Assembly: GCA_003543235.1 (NCBI GenBank)
Contig: DPJA01000030.1
Coordinates: 118,810-182,809 of the forward strand
Length of the DNA: 64,000 bases
DNA from: Lachnospiraceae bacterium
GTDB lineage: Bacteria; Bacillota; Clostridia; Lachnospirales; Anaerotignaceae
Direction of reading: 5' to 3'
The translations under genes and the position numbers were made by a program. Positions 27,649 through 36,682 of the stretch are shown here, piece after piece (within the stretch, counting starts at the first letter, position 1; each line of letters opens with the position of its first letter). The notes under the pieces are model-generated. The model was not told the DNA's origin and searched no databases. It was given only the letters and a program-made list of their open reading frames with translations.

Positions 27649-28815
27649 ATGGAGGCAAAAACTTATGTAAAGATGTTGCAAGACGATGCGGTTTTAAATT
27701 TGAGGAAACTTCAATATAAATATACGAAAAAAGAAGTTGACGAATTTTTGGAATTACAGCAGCAAGGAGCTTATGAAGAAATAAATTTGATGGATTTCAA
27801 TGGAAAGAAGTTATTCTACCTTAAGGCTTTTTTACAGGTAAATTCTATACTGGTTAAAAAGCTGGCATTGCCAAGAAAAGAATATGGTAAGCAGGCTATG
27901 GAGACAGAGGTTTATGCCACCTTGGATATTGAGAGTATTCACTCTTCTAGGGAAAGTATCTGGAAGATATTTAATGGTTATGCTCCCGACGGAAGAAAAG
28001 AAGAGCGTATATTTGGAATGAAAAAGGGGCTTGCATTTATAAGCAATTTAGAAAACAAAATAACCGAAGACAATATCTATCAGTTATATTCCTTAACAGT
28101 TGGAGACTTTTTAGAGGAAGAAAACCGTCTGCGGTCGGAGGAGCGTTATCGCCACGATACGGTGTTTATTGTGGGGAATGACATTGAACATACAGGTATC
28201 GACTATCAGAAGTTGCCTCAATATATGAAAGAATTTGTTGCTTTCATTCAGGAGGAAGACGGAATGAATGAGCTGTTAAAGGGTGCGGCCATCCACTTTT
28301 ATTTGGCTTATCTCCATCCTTATTTTGACGGCAATGGTAGAATGGCAAGATTATTGCATCTGTGGTATCTTGTGCAAAGAGGGTATTCGTCGGTTATGTT
28401 TGTATCCTTGTCTTACTATATAAGTCAGTCGAAAAAGGAATATTATCGTGCTTATCAACTAGTGGAGGAAAACAAAAAGCTTAGCGGTGTTTTAGATATA
28501 ACACCATTCCTTTATTATTTCATTAATAATGTGTATGAAAAAATACAGGAAAATGTAGTTCATCATGAGGATGTTTTGAAAGTATATGAGGGGGCACTTT
28601 CTGCTGGTAAAGTAACAGAAAAGGAAAGGGACTTATGGCAGTTTGTGCTTTCTGCTTATGGAGAGCATGAGTTTTCTACAAAACAGCTGGAGAAGGCATA
28701 TGGAGAAGCTGCCTATGCTACCATACGTAGTTTTGTACTGAAATTTGAAGAGCTGGGAATACTTCGCAGCCAGAGATATGGGAATCGAGTTCGATACAAG
28801 ATAAAAATTGAATGA
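27649..28815 (+). CDS. Fic family protein (first of three)
   Basis: This 388-residue Fic protein carries the catalytic motif HPYFDGNGRMAR (from H223), which uses ATP to transfer AMP (or a related group) to target hydroxyls. The N-terminal helical part has TLDIES where an inhibitory [ST]xxxE[GN] motif would be expected, with serine in place of G/N. A winged-helix-like region (about 320-388) closes the protein. AAGGAGG precedes the ATG. It is not closely similar to the fic gene at 61843. Confidence 0.88.
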   Translation: MEAKTYVKMLQDDAVLNLRKLQYKYTKKEVDEFLELQQQGAYEEINLMDFNGKKLFYLKAFLQVNSILVKKLALPRKEYGKQAMETEVYATLDIESIHSSRESIWKIFNGYAPDGRKEERIFGMKKGLAFISNLENKITEDNIYQLYSLTVGDFLEEENRLRSEERYRHDTVFIVGNDIEHTGIDYQKLPQYMKEFVAFIQEEDGMNELLKGAAIHFYLAYLHPYFDGNGRMARLLHLWYLVQRGYSSVMFVSLSYYISQSKKEYYRAYQLVEENKKLSGVLDITPFLYYFINNVYEKIQENVVHHEDVLKVYEGALSAGKVTEKERDLWQFVLSAYGEHEFSTKQLEKAYGEAAYATIRSFVLKFEELGILRSQRYGNRVRYKIKIE

Positions 28816-28835
28816 ATGTAGGGCTAATTAAGATA

Positions 28836-28876
28836 GATGAGTGGGTGGAATATAATTTATATTCCGCCCACTCATC
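28836..28876 (+). terminator. Terminator of the first fic gene
   Basis: A 17-18-bp stem (from 28836, paired with 28860-28876, one G-U) lies 20 bp after the fic stop. The following bases are not T-rich, so efficiency is uncertain. Confidence 0.6.
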
Positions 28877-29006
28877 TACGTAAAGAATCTTTACTACTAT
28901 TAAACTTATACCCGATTCTCTAGAAAAAAGCAAAGAAATTTATTGGGTTTGAAGTAGCAAAGAAATCACATTTATATGTAATAAAGAACATTTGAGTTTA
29001 AAAGTA

Positions 29007-29050
29007 AAAGTATACTTACGCTTTTTATATAAAAGTCATAAGTATACTTT
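29007..29050. repeat. 12-bp perfect inverted repeat
   Basis: AAAGTATACTTA (29007-29018) is mirrored exactly at 29039-29050 around a 20-bp spacer, in the gene-free stretch after fic. It could be a protein-binding site; no function is evident. Confidence 0.5.
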
Positions 29051-29087
29051 AAAAATATTGATAAAATTGAAAGTTTGTAATTGATAA

Positions 29088-29152
29088 TTCAAATCCCTCC
29101 TTCTCCGTTGTATTAAAGCCCCGAAAACATTAGGTTTTCGGGGCTTTTTTCT
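29088..29152 (+). other. tRNA 3'-end-like fragment with terminator (possible old attachment site)
   Basis: TTCAAATCCCTCCTTCTCCG (29088-29107) looks like the T-loop, 3' T-stem and acceptor end of a tRNA (tRNA-Ser-like), but the upstream bases do not pair with it, so no complete tRNA exists. A strong terminator follows at once (29115-29128 with 29134-29147, then T residues). This resembles an attachment-site fragment plus tRNA terminator left by another integration. Confidence 0.4.
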
Positions 29153-29177
29153 GTTCAAAAATAGGGTTTGACCCTTA

Positions 29178-29210
29178 AAATTACCCTTTACAGATTATAA
29201 AGGGTAATTT
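29178..29210. repeat. 13-bp perfect inverted repeat
   Basis: AAATTACCCTTTA (29178-29190) is mirrored at 29198-29210 around a 7-nt loop. It is a compact hairpin without a T-run, in the gene-free stretch 28877-29827. Confidence 0.55.
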
Positions 29211-29380
29211 GGTGATAGGGAACAGCAGTTAGTTAAGTGTTGTAATTTGCTTGATACCCGTTTAAGTTATGAAAATAACCTTTATTATTATTCTCAGCAT
29301 AATCCATTAACATTACATAAGAGTTCTCTACTATCCATGAAGGATAATGCTTCTAACAATGGTACAATGGAATTATAAAT

Positions 29381-29570
29381 CTAATTTTGACGGATTTTTG
29401 TGATGATGAAAAAATAAGTAGATTTTGTCCCGGCAGTGGCATTTTTTAGCTATTTCTTATGTAACTTAACCCTTTTTTTATCATTTCTAATGTACTCATC
29501 CAATATTTTTTAATGGATGTGGCACCATTCTACGTATTTATTATTACCGTAATTGGCAGTTCGCCAATGA
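29381..29570 (-). pseudogene. Degenerate frame, possibly a transposase C-terminus
   Basis: On the minus strand a frame with two stops reads KYVEWCHI, ILDEYI, then KKRVKL and ends near 29381. The EYI...KR.KL spacing recalls the C-terminus of IS3-family transposases, but the match is weak. No terminal repeats were found. Apart from this and the nearby inverted repeats, I see no gene in 29211-29827. Confidence 0.3.
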
Positions 29571-29827
29571 CAAGATATGTGTAGCGTCCTCCAAGGGAAA
29601 ATTGCTTTTTTGCTGAGCCCCGGCTCGGTTAATGCTGAATCATCCAGAATTACTCTCCCAAAGAGATTTATTACAGAGAAAGAATAACTATAAAGAATGT
29701 AACTGTCATTAAAATCTTGAAATTATAAATCACGTTTCACAAAGTCATTATACATCGTTGTGTTTTTCTTTGAATCAGTGTAAAATATAAATGATAATCT
29801 CGAAAAGTTAGAAATAGAGGGATAACT

Positions 29828-32800
29828 ATGGATATAAATTCAAGTTTTAAGCCACCTAAAATGATTGACAACAAAAGAAACGGAAGAGTTATTGATGAAC
29901 TAAAGGAGAACCTTAGGAAAGGTTCTAAACTCAGTATAGTCTCTGCCTACTTTACTATATATGCTTTTTCTGAATTAAAAAAAGAATTATCCCGCATTGA
30001 TAATATGCGTTTTATATTCACTGAACCAACTTTTATTAAGAAAGATGCTGAGTTAATTCGTGAATATTATTTAGAAAATAGTAATGAGCGTTCAATTTCT
30101 GGCAACGAATTTGAAATTAAGCTAAGAAACGAAATGAAACAAGCGGCTATTGCAAAAGAATGTGCAACGTGGCTTGAGGATAAAGTTCAGATAAAAAGCC
30201 TGAAAGTTCCTAATGCCGCTCAACCGCGCCTTGTTTACATAGAAAATCAAAACACAGATACTTCTATTAGTGGAACAGTAGATTTTACATCTGATGGTCT
30301 TGGAATAACGAAATCTGACCGCATTGACAGCAATATATGTGTTTACGGCAAAGAGTTTAGTTTGACTTTCTTGAAACAATTTGATGACCTGTGGTCTGAC
30401 AAAAATGCCGTTGAGGATGTTAAAAGTCAAGTTCTTGAGCATATGCGTGTTCTCTATAAAGAAAACACAGCAGAGTTCATTTACTTTGTTACACTTTATC
30501 ATATATTCGAAAAATATCTTGATGAGTTGACAGAAGATAATATCATAAAATCAAAGACCGGCTTTAAAGAAACAGAGATTTGGAATAAGCTTTATAAATT
30601 TCAACAAGATGGCGTTATTGGTATAATTGATAAGATTGACAAACATAACGGTTGCATCTTAGCTGATAGCGTAGGTCTTGGTAAAACATTCACAGCACTC
30701 GCGGTTATAAAATACTACGAATTGCGCAACGATAGAGTTTTAGTTCTTGCTCCTAAAAAACTCCATGAAAATTGGAGTGTATACACGCAAAACGATAAAC
30801 GAAACCTATTTTCAAAAGATAGGTTTAATTATGATGTTCTAAATCATACAGACTTAAGTCGTGATGGTGGATATAGTGGTGAAATCAATTTATCAACAAT
30901 TAACTGGGCGAACTATGACCTTGTAGTTATAGACGAGAGTCATAACTTCAGAAACAACCCTCCTGTTAAGGGTAGAATTACTCGCTATGAGAAGTTGATG
31001 AACGAAGTAGTCAGAGCCGGAGTAAAAACAAAAATATTAATGCTTTCTGCAACGCCTGTAAATAACCGAATGAACGATATAAAAAATCAAATTGCATTTA
31101 TAACCGAAGGAAAAAATGACGCATTTGCTGATGTGGGTTTGAATAATCTTGAGCATATTTTGAGGAAGGCTCAACTTGTATTTAACAAATGGTCTGCACT
31201 TTCAGACGAAGAACGAAATACAGACACTTTTGTTGACATGATGGATTTAGACTATTTTAAGCTATTAGATACCGTTACTATTGCAAGAAGTAGAAAGCAC
31301 ATTGAAAAATATTATAATCTTGCCGAAATAGGCAAATTTCCTGAACGTATGCCCCCAAAAAACAAGTATTCTGATATTGATTTGAAAGGCCAGTTTCCTT
31401 CAATAAGCGAAGTAAATAAACAAATAAAGAAATTAACACTGTGTGTCTATTCACCACTTGCATATGTTCGGCCAGAAATGCGTAAATTTTATAGCGATAA
31501 ATATGATGCAAAAGTTGGTAATAGCATATTCAAGCAAACTGACCGTGAAAGTAGCTTGGTTGATTTAATGCGAGTAAATGTTTTAAAAAGAATGGAAAGC
31601 TCCATTCACTCCTTTTCATTAACAGTTGAAAAAATACTAACGCAGATTACTGGCACAATCACTTCTATCGACAATTTTAACTGTGGTGCAATAAACGATT
31701 TTGTATCCCCCAATATTGCAGAAATCGATGAAGAGGATGACATTGACGCATTTTCTGTTGGTAATACTGTTAAGGTAAATCTTGCAGATATGGACCTTAT
31801 TAAATGGAAGCAGGACCTATTATGGGATAAGGAACAATTGCAATATTTACTTGATGAAGCAAGAAAAGTTACTCCTGCGCGTGATGCAAAGCTTGAAGAA
31901 CTTAAGCAAGTAATAAAGGAGAAACTTGATAATCCAATTAATAAATATAACAAAAAAATCATAATTTTCTCTGCTTTTGCTGATACTGCTGCGTATCTCT
32001 ATACGAACCTTTCACCATATATGAATGAGTTTGGTATAGCAAGTGCAGTTGTAAGCGGGAGCACCGATAATAAGACTACACTAAATATCCCTAAGGAACT
32101 GAAAAAGCAAATCAAAATATCTGATTTGAATACTGTGCTTACCCTTTTCTCACCCATGTCAAAAGAACGCACAAAAATTTTTCCTGAAATGACAGATGAA
32201 ATAGATTTGCTTATAGGCACAGATTGTATTTCTGAAGGTCAAAACTTGCAAGATTGCGACTTCCTTATAAATTATGATATTCATTGGAACCCTGTTCGTA
32301 TTATACAGCGATTTGGTAGAATTGACCGTATTGGTAGTAAAAATGACAGAATACAGCTTGTGAATTTCTGGCCGACTAAAGACCTTGATGAGTACATAAA
32401 TCTCCAACAGCGTGTTAAGGGGCGTATGGTACTATTAGATGTTTCTGCAACCGGAGAAGAAAATTTAATTGAGCAAAATGAGAGCCGAGAAATGAAAGAC
32501 CTTGAGTATCGCAAAAAACAACTGATTAGCTTGCAAAATACAGTTGTTGATCTTGAAGATATTTCAGGCGGCATTTCAATTACCGACCTAACTTTTAGCG
32601 ATTTTAAGGCAGACTTGATGGAAGCTCTGAAGAAAAACAGAAGACAGCTAAATGATGCTCCACATGGTATGTATGCAGTTGTCACTATTCCCGACAGTGT
32701 AAAAGACACTGTAAAGCCAGGTGTAATTTTTACACTGAAACAAACAAAAGGTGCAAAGCAAACAAGAGAACAAAACCCACAGTTTCCATATTATATGGCG

Positions 32801-33115
32801 TACGTTACTGATGATGGCGAAGTTAAACTCAATTTTGTTCATGCAAAGAAAGTCCTTGATATATATAAAAAGCTCTGCAAAGGGCAAAAAGAGGTTTTGC
32901 AGGATGTCGTTGCAGAGTTTAATGAGCAAACCGATGAGGGACGAAAAATGGATGAATATACCAATCTTTTGCAACAGGCAATAGAAAACTTGATTGGTAA
33001 AAAACAAGAAGTAGGTGTTACTAGTTTATTTAGCAAAGGTGGAGGAATCATCAATAAGCAGAATTTTAACGGCATTGAGGATTTTGAATTGATTACATTC
33101 CTTGTTATAAAGTAG
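29828..33115 (+). CDS. PLD-domain superfamily 2 helicase (type III-like R-M operon, gene 1)
   Basis: This 1095-residue protein begins with a phospholipase D-like domain (about 15-190, with SIVSAYFTIYAFSELKKEL). A SNF2/SF2 helicase core follows: GLGKT (283-287), DESHN (369-373), SATPVNN, and a C-terminal helicase lobe with QRFGRIDRIGS (from 827). It probably translocates on DNA. An AGAGGGA site precedes ATG 29828, and it is the first gene of a five-gene operon with 33124-39670. The PLD fold may bind or cut DNA; the HxK motif is not obvious. Confidence 0.85.
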   Translation: MDINSSFKPPKMIDNKRNGRVIDELKENLRKGSKLSIVSAYFTIYAFSELKKELSRIDNMRFIFTEPTFIKKDAELIREYYLENSNERSISGNEFEIKLRNEMKQAAIAKECATWLEDKVQIKSLKVPNAAQPRLVYIENQNTDTSISGTVDFTSDGLGITKSDRIDSNICVYGKEFSLTFLKQFDDLWSDKNAVEDVKSQVLEHMRVLYKENTAEFIYFVTLYHIFEKYLDELTEDNIIKSKTGFKETEIWNKLYKFQQDGVIGIIDKIDKHNGCILADSVGLGKTFTALAVIKYYELRNDRVLVLAPKKLHENWSVYTQNDKRNLFSKDRFNYDVLNHTDLSRDGGYSGEINLSTINWANYDLVVIDESHNFRNNPPVKGRITRYEKLMNEVVRAGVKTKILMLSATPVNNRMNDIKNQIAFITEGKNDAFADVGLNNLEHILRKAQLVFNKWSALSDEERNTDTFVDMMDLDYFKLLDTVTIARSRKHIEKYYNLAEIGKFPERMPPKNKYSDIDLKGQFPSISEVNKQIKKLTLCVYSPLAYVRPEMRKFYSDKYDAKVGNSIFKQTDRESSLVDLMRVNVLKRMESSIHSFSLTVEKILTQITGTITSIDNFNCGAINDFVSPNIAEIDEEDDIDAFSVGNTVKVNLADMDLIKWKQDLLWDKEQLQYLLDEARKVTPARDAKLEELKQVIKEKLDNPINKYNKKIIIFSAFADTAAYLYTNLSPYMNEFGIASAVVSGSTDNKTTLNIPKELKKQIKISDLNTVLTLFSPMSKERTKIFPEMTDEIDLLIGTDCISEGQNLQDCDFLINYDIHWNPVRIIQRFGRIDRIGSKNDRIQLVNFWPTKDLDEYINLQQRVKGRMVLLDVSATGEENLIEQNESREMKDLEYRKKQLISLQNTVVDLEDISGGISITDLTFSDFKADLMEALKKNRRQLNDAPHGMYAVVTIPDSVKDTVKPGVIFTLKQTKGAKQTREQNPQFPYYMAYVTDDGEVKLNFVHAKKVLDIYKKLCKGQKEVLQDVVAEFNEQTDEGRKMDEYTNLLQQAIENLIGKKQEVGVTSLFSKGGGIINKQNFNGIEDFELITFLVIK

Positions 33116-33123
33116 GTGATAAA

Positions 33124-33807
33124 ATGTTTGGTATTCCTGAAAGATGTGCAGTAAATCAATTTATAGCAAAAAAGAATTTTCTAAGCTTTGGTAACTTAAA
33201 TAAAGCTGAGAGAGTGGTTTTATCAAGCAATGTCAAAAAGATAACTTTATCTTTTCAGCTTGAACCATCAAATAGTAATGTTCCTACGTACAAAGATGAT
33301 ATTAGAGAATACCCGCTAATCAATATTTTCAATGTTGATGTTACGACAGAGGCTAATACAAAGAGGATTACCAAGTTTATAATGAGTGCCATTCCATATC
33401 CGTCAATCATAATTTTTCAAGCTGAGGAGCAAATGCAACTTGCGGTCTGTCACCAAAGAACAAACTTGAATGATAGCTCAAAAAACGTACTCGAGGAGTT
33501 GATAATTACTGACTGGCTTCCATTTTCTGAAACGCTTTTTGATATTAATGAAATGAATCTCAGAAATTGCTATACACTGTATTGTGATATTGTCGATTTT
33601 ATATCGATACTGAATGTTAAAAAACTTACAAGTATTGAAACAATATCAGGAGAGCACGCACGCAGGCTTAGTGAAAAAATATTTAAAATAGATGCTGAAC
33701 TTATTTCCCTGCGAGCTGAACTTAAAAAGGAAACGCAATTCAATCGTAAGATGGAATTGAATATCAAGATCAAAAAATTGGAGAAGGAGAGGAAAAATAA
33801 TGGATAA
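33124..33807 (+). CDS. DUF4391 family protein
   Basis: This 227-residue protein fits the DUF4391 family: an N-terminal strand-rich region (YPLINIFNVDVT), IMSAIPYPSIIIFQ, CHQRTN, and a C-terminal coiled coil (about 180-227, rich in Glu and Lys). The family occurs beside PLD-helicases and type III Mod/Res genes, as here; its job is unknown and may be structural or regulatory. It starts 8 bp after the helicase and overlaps the next gene by 8 bp, so translation is probably coupled. Confidence 0.8.
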   Translation: MFGIPERCAVNQFIAKKNFLSFGNLNKAERVVLSSNVKKITLSFQLEPSNSNVPTYKDDIREYPLINIFNVDVTTEANTKRITKFIMSAIPYPSIIIFQAEEQMQLAVCHQRTNLNDSSKNVLEELIITDWLPFSETLFDINEMNLRNCYTLYCDIVDFISILNVKKLTSIETISGEHARRLSEKIFKIDAELISLRAELKKETQFNRKMELNIKIKKLEKERKNNG

Positions 33808-34441
33808 GCTTGTAGATGTAATAAAGATATTTTTAGATAAATATTTTATACCTACTATAATTGCAATATCTGCAACAATATTTTTTGTTGCTACATACCC
33901 AGATTGTTTAAAACTTCGCAGTAACACAAATGAGTTTCTGTATTACATCTTAGTGTTCTGCTTGGTTTTCCTTTTTGTTCTATCAATTTGCAAAGCTTAT
34001 AAAACTATTTGCTCAAAAATTGAGCGTTCAAATGCAAAAGAACAACATCAACAGTATGTGGAAACAGAAAAGCGTAAAGTTTTGGAGGAACTTTGGACTT
34101 TTGTTGATAAATTATCAATACCCAATAAACAAGCTCTGTTTAGCTTTTTACGCACAAATAATACACCAATTGAAAGCAGTGATACATATGCTAGTGACAG
34201 TATTTTTTACAACAGGGATATTATGCATGAAACAATAGCGAGGGCGATACAAGAAGAATCCTTTTGTCCTACTACAAACCGCAAAAACAATGGACATATC
34301 GTTATTCCAATTGAGCACCCGATAATTTCCATACCAGTGAAAAAATATAGATTGAATGATAGTTTTTTTTCTTTATTAAAATACTCATATGGGAAATATA
34401 ATCGCATATCACATTTTGAGGAGGACAATCAATATGACTAA
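33800..34441 (+). CDS. Two-TM membrane protein inside the R-M operon (SieB-like candidate)
   Basis: This 213-residue protein has two N-terminal membrane helices (about 16-33 and 46-64), a charged linker and a cytosolic C-terminal domain (about 85-213, with LSIPNKQALFSFLRTNN). The layout recalls SieB superinfection-exclusion proteins, but residue similarity is weak by eye. It overlaps the DUF4391 gene and the methyltransferase gene by 8 bp each, which ties it to the operon. A membrane component is unusual for a restriction system. Function is inferred. Confidence 0.7.
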   Translation: MDKLVDVIKIFLDKYFIPTIIAISATIFFVATYPDCLKLRSNTNEFLYYILVFCLVFLFVLSICKAYKTICSKIERSNAKEQHQQYVETEKRKVLEELWTFVDKLSIPNKQALFSFLRTNNTPIESSDTYASDSIFYNRDIMHETIARAIQEESFCPTTNRKNNGHIVIPIEHPIISIPVKKYRLNDSFFSLLKYSYGKYNRISHFEEDNQYD

Positions 34442-36668
34442 CTTAAACGGACAAACCCTTGATATAGTTGCAGAAAATGTAAAAAAGCTCCGTGAGCTTT
34501 TTCCTGAAATTGTGACTGAGGATAAAATCGACTTTGATCGCTTACAGGATGTACTTGGCAATTATATTGAACGCAACGAGGAAAGTTACCGCTTTACTTG
34601 GTATGGCAAAAGTGACGCATTTAGAAAATCGCAGATACCATCAACAGGTACACTTCGCCCATGTCCTGATGAAAACGAGAGCAAAAACTGGGATACCACC
34701 AAAAATCTCTATATCGAGGGCGATAACCTTGAAGTATTAAAACTTTTGCAAAAAAGTTATGGCGGTCGGGTTAAGATGATATACATAGACCCACCTTACA
34801 ACAAGGATAAGGATTTTGTATACCCTGATAAATGGAGTGACCCTATAAAAGAATATAAACGAATTACAGGGCAGCTTGACGATGAAGGTAACGCCACTAC
34901 TTCCGATGATGAAAGCGAGGGCGGTCGCCACACAAGATGGCTTAACATGATGTACCCTCGGCTAAGGCTTGCAAGAAATCTACTAAAAGAAGATGGTGTT
35001 ATTTTTATTAGCATTGATGATAATGAAATTGCAAACCTAACAAGATTATGCAACGATGTTTTTGGTGAGGAAAACTATATAAATACAGTTTCTGTTAATA
35101 TGAAAAATATTGCAGGTGCATCAGGTGGCGGTGAAGATAAACGCTTAAAAAAAAATATTGAATATTTATTGGTGTATAGTAAAAATTATGTTGATTTAAA
35201 TCAATTTAATAATGCATATGAATATACTGAAATAGGAGAATTGGTTCAAAAATACAAAGAAGAGAATGTAAGTTGGAAATATACGACCATACTGGTTGAT
35301 GACGGTAACAAAGAATATATAGGGTCTACCGTTGATGGCGATGGTAATGAAATAAAAATTTATAGAAGAGCTAATGCTGTTACTAAGCCGGTATCGCAAG
35401 TTTCGAGAGAAGAAGGAATAGATGAATCTGAAGTTTATAATAAATATGCAAAAAGGATATTTCAAACTGCTATGCCTCAAAGCTCAATTAGACCAAGAGT
35501 TATGCAAAAAGTCAATGAAATAGGATTCGAATGTGATATTCACTCAATTGAATATGTTCCGAAAACAGGAAAGAACAAAGGTGTACTATATGAGCAATTT
35601 TATAAAGGAGATTCTTTCAGATTATTTGCATGGTTATCCGATGTGTCAGAAGAAAAAAATGGTAAATTGTACAAGAAAGACTTACAAGGTACTTTTTGGG
35701 ATTATGTAGGAGAAACAAAAAACTTAACAAAGGAAGGTGGAATACCTTATCCTAATGGTAAAAAGCCTGTAGCGTTTTTGAAAAGAATGTTAGGAATGCA
35801 AACAGATAAAAAATCTATCATTGTTGATTTCTTTAGTGGATCTGCATCTACTGCTCACGCTATTATGCAGCTTAATTCAGAAGATTCTGGTAATAGAAAA
35901 TACATAATGGTACAATTGCCTGAAAATATGGATGAATTGTATAAACAAGCTGATTCAACAACAAAAAAAGATATACAAGAGCAAATTGATTTGCTTGATT
36001 CAATACAGAAATCGCATATAATTTCTGAACTTGGCAAAGAGCGTATTCGTCGTGCAGGTGAAAGCATAAAGGCTGAACTTAAAGAAAAATATGACACCTA
36101 TATGCAAAATCAGGAATCCCTTATTCCAAGTGATGAACCTGCACCAATGAACCCTGAGGATCTTGACATTGGATTTAAGGTTTTTAAGCTAGACACATCT
36201 AACCTAAAACGCTGGTCAGTTGATGTTGGTGATGATTTTTATAATCTGAATAAAGATGAACAAAATGCCATTCTTGCTGAAAAACTTGGCTTTGAAGTAA
36301 ACAACTTCGTTGAGGGGCGTAGTGAGCTTGATATGGTTTATGAAATTATGCTCAAGTATGGGCTTGATTTGTCACATCCTATTGAAAAATATAACTTTGA
36401 TGGCAAAAATGTTTACAACATTTGTATGGGTGGACTAATTATATGTTTAGATAGTGGGCTGAATGAAAAACTTGCTGATGACATTGTGGGACTTGTTAAT
36501 GAAATTGAGCCTAAAACTGTTCGTGTTGTTGTAAAGGATTTGAGTTTTATCAACGACAGTGGCAAAACCAACTTTAAAGAAACGCTAAAAACAGGGATAA
36601 ACCTATACTTTGCTAAAGAAGCTGACAAAGCAAATAAAGAAAATCAATTTGAGTTTATTACAATATAA
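34434..36668 (+). CDS. Type III-like site-specific DNA adenine methyltransferase (Mod)
   Basis: This 744-residue protein methylates adenine in a short DNA motif. DPPYN (119-123) lies before DFFSGSAST (from 465), the beta-class order typical of type III Mod; the region between them should hold the target-recognition domain. The C-terminal part (about 580-744) fits the Mod partner domain. ATG 34434 follows GAGGAGG and is preferred over the open frame from 34389. The target motif cannot be read from sequence. Confidence 0.9.
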   Translation: MTNLNGQTLDIVAENVKKLRELFPEIVTEDKIDFDRLQDVLGNYIERNEESYRFTWYGKSDAFRKSQIPSTGTLRPCPDENESKNWDTTKNLYIEGDNLEVLKLLQKSYGGRVKMIYIDPPYNKDKDFVYPDKWSDPIKEYKRITGQLDDEGNATTSDDESEGGRHTRWLNMMYPRLRLARNLLKEDGVIFISIDDNEIANLTRLCNDVFGEENYINTVSVNMKNIAGASGGGEDKRLKKNIEYLLVYSKNYVDLNQFNNAYEYTEIGELVQKYKEENVSWKYTTILVDDGNKEYIGSTVDGDGNEIKIYRRANAVTKPVSQVSREEGIDESEVYNKYAKRIFQTAMPQSSIRPRVMQKVNEIGFECDIHSIEYVPKTGKNKGVLYEQFYKGDSFRLFAWLSDVSEEKNGKLYKKDLQGTFWDYVGETKNLTKEGGIPYPNGKKPVAFLKRMLGMQTDKKSIIVDFFSGSASTAHAIMQLNSEDSGNRKYIMVQLPENMDELYKQADSTTKKDIQEQIDLLDSIQKSHIISELGKERIRRAGESIKAELKEKYDTYMQNQESLIPSDEPAPMNPEDLDIGFKVFKLDTSNLKRWSVDVGDDFYNLNKDEQNAILAEKLGFEVNNFVEGRSELDMVYEIMLKYGLDLSHPIEKYNFDGKNVYNICMGGLIICLDSGLNEKLADDIVGLVNEIEPKTVRVVVKDLSFINDSGKTNFKETLKTGINLYFAKEADKANKENQFEFITI

Positions 36669-36682
36669 GGAGGGCGGTAACT

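Noticed and set aside
29080..29110. Complete tRNA gene
   Set aside because: Only the 3' side fits; the bases upstream do not form the T-stem, anticodon arm or 5' acceptor strand.
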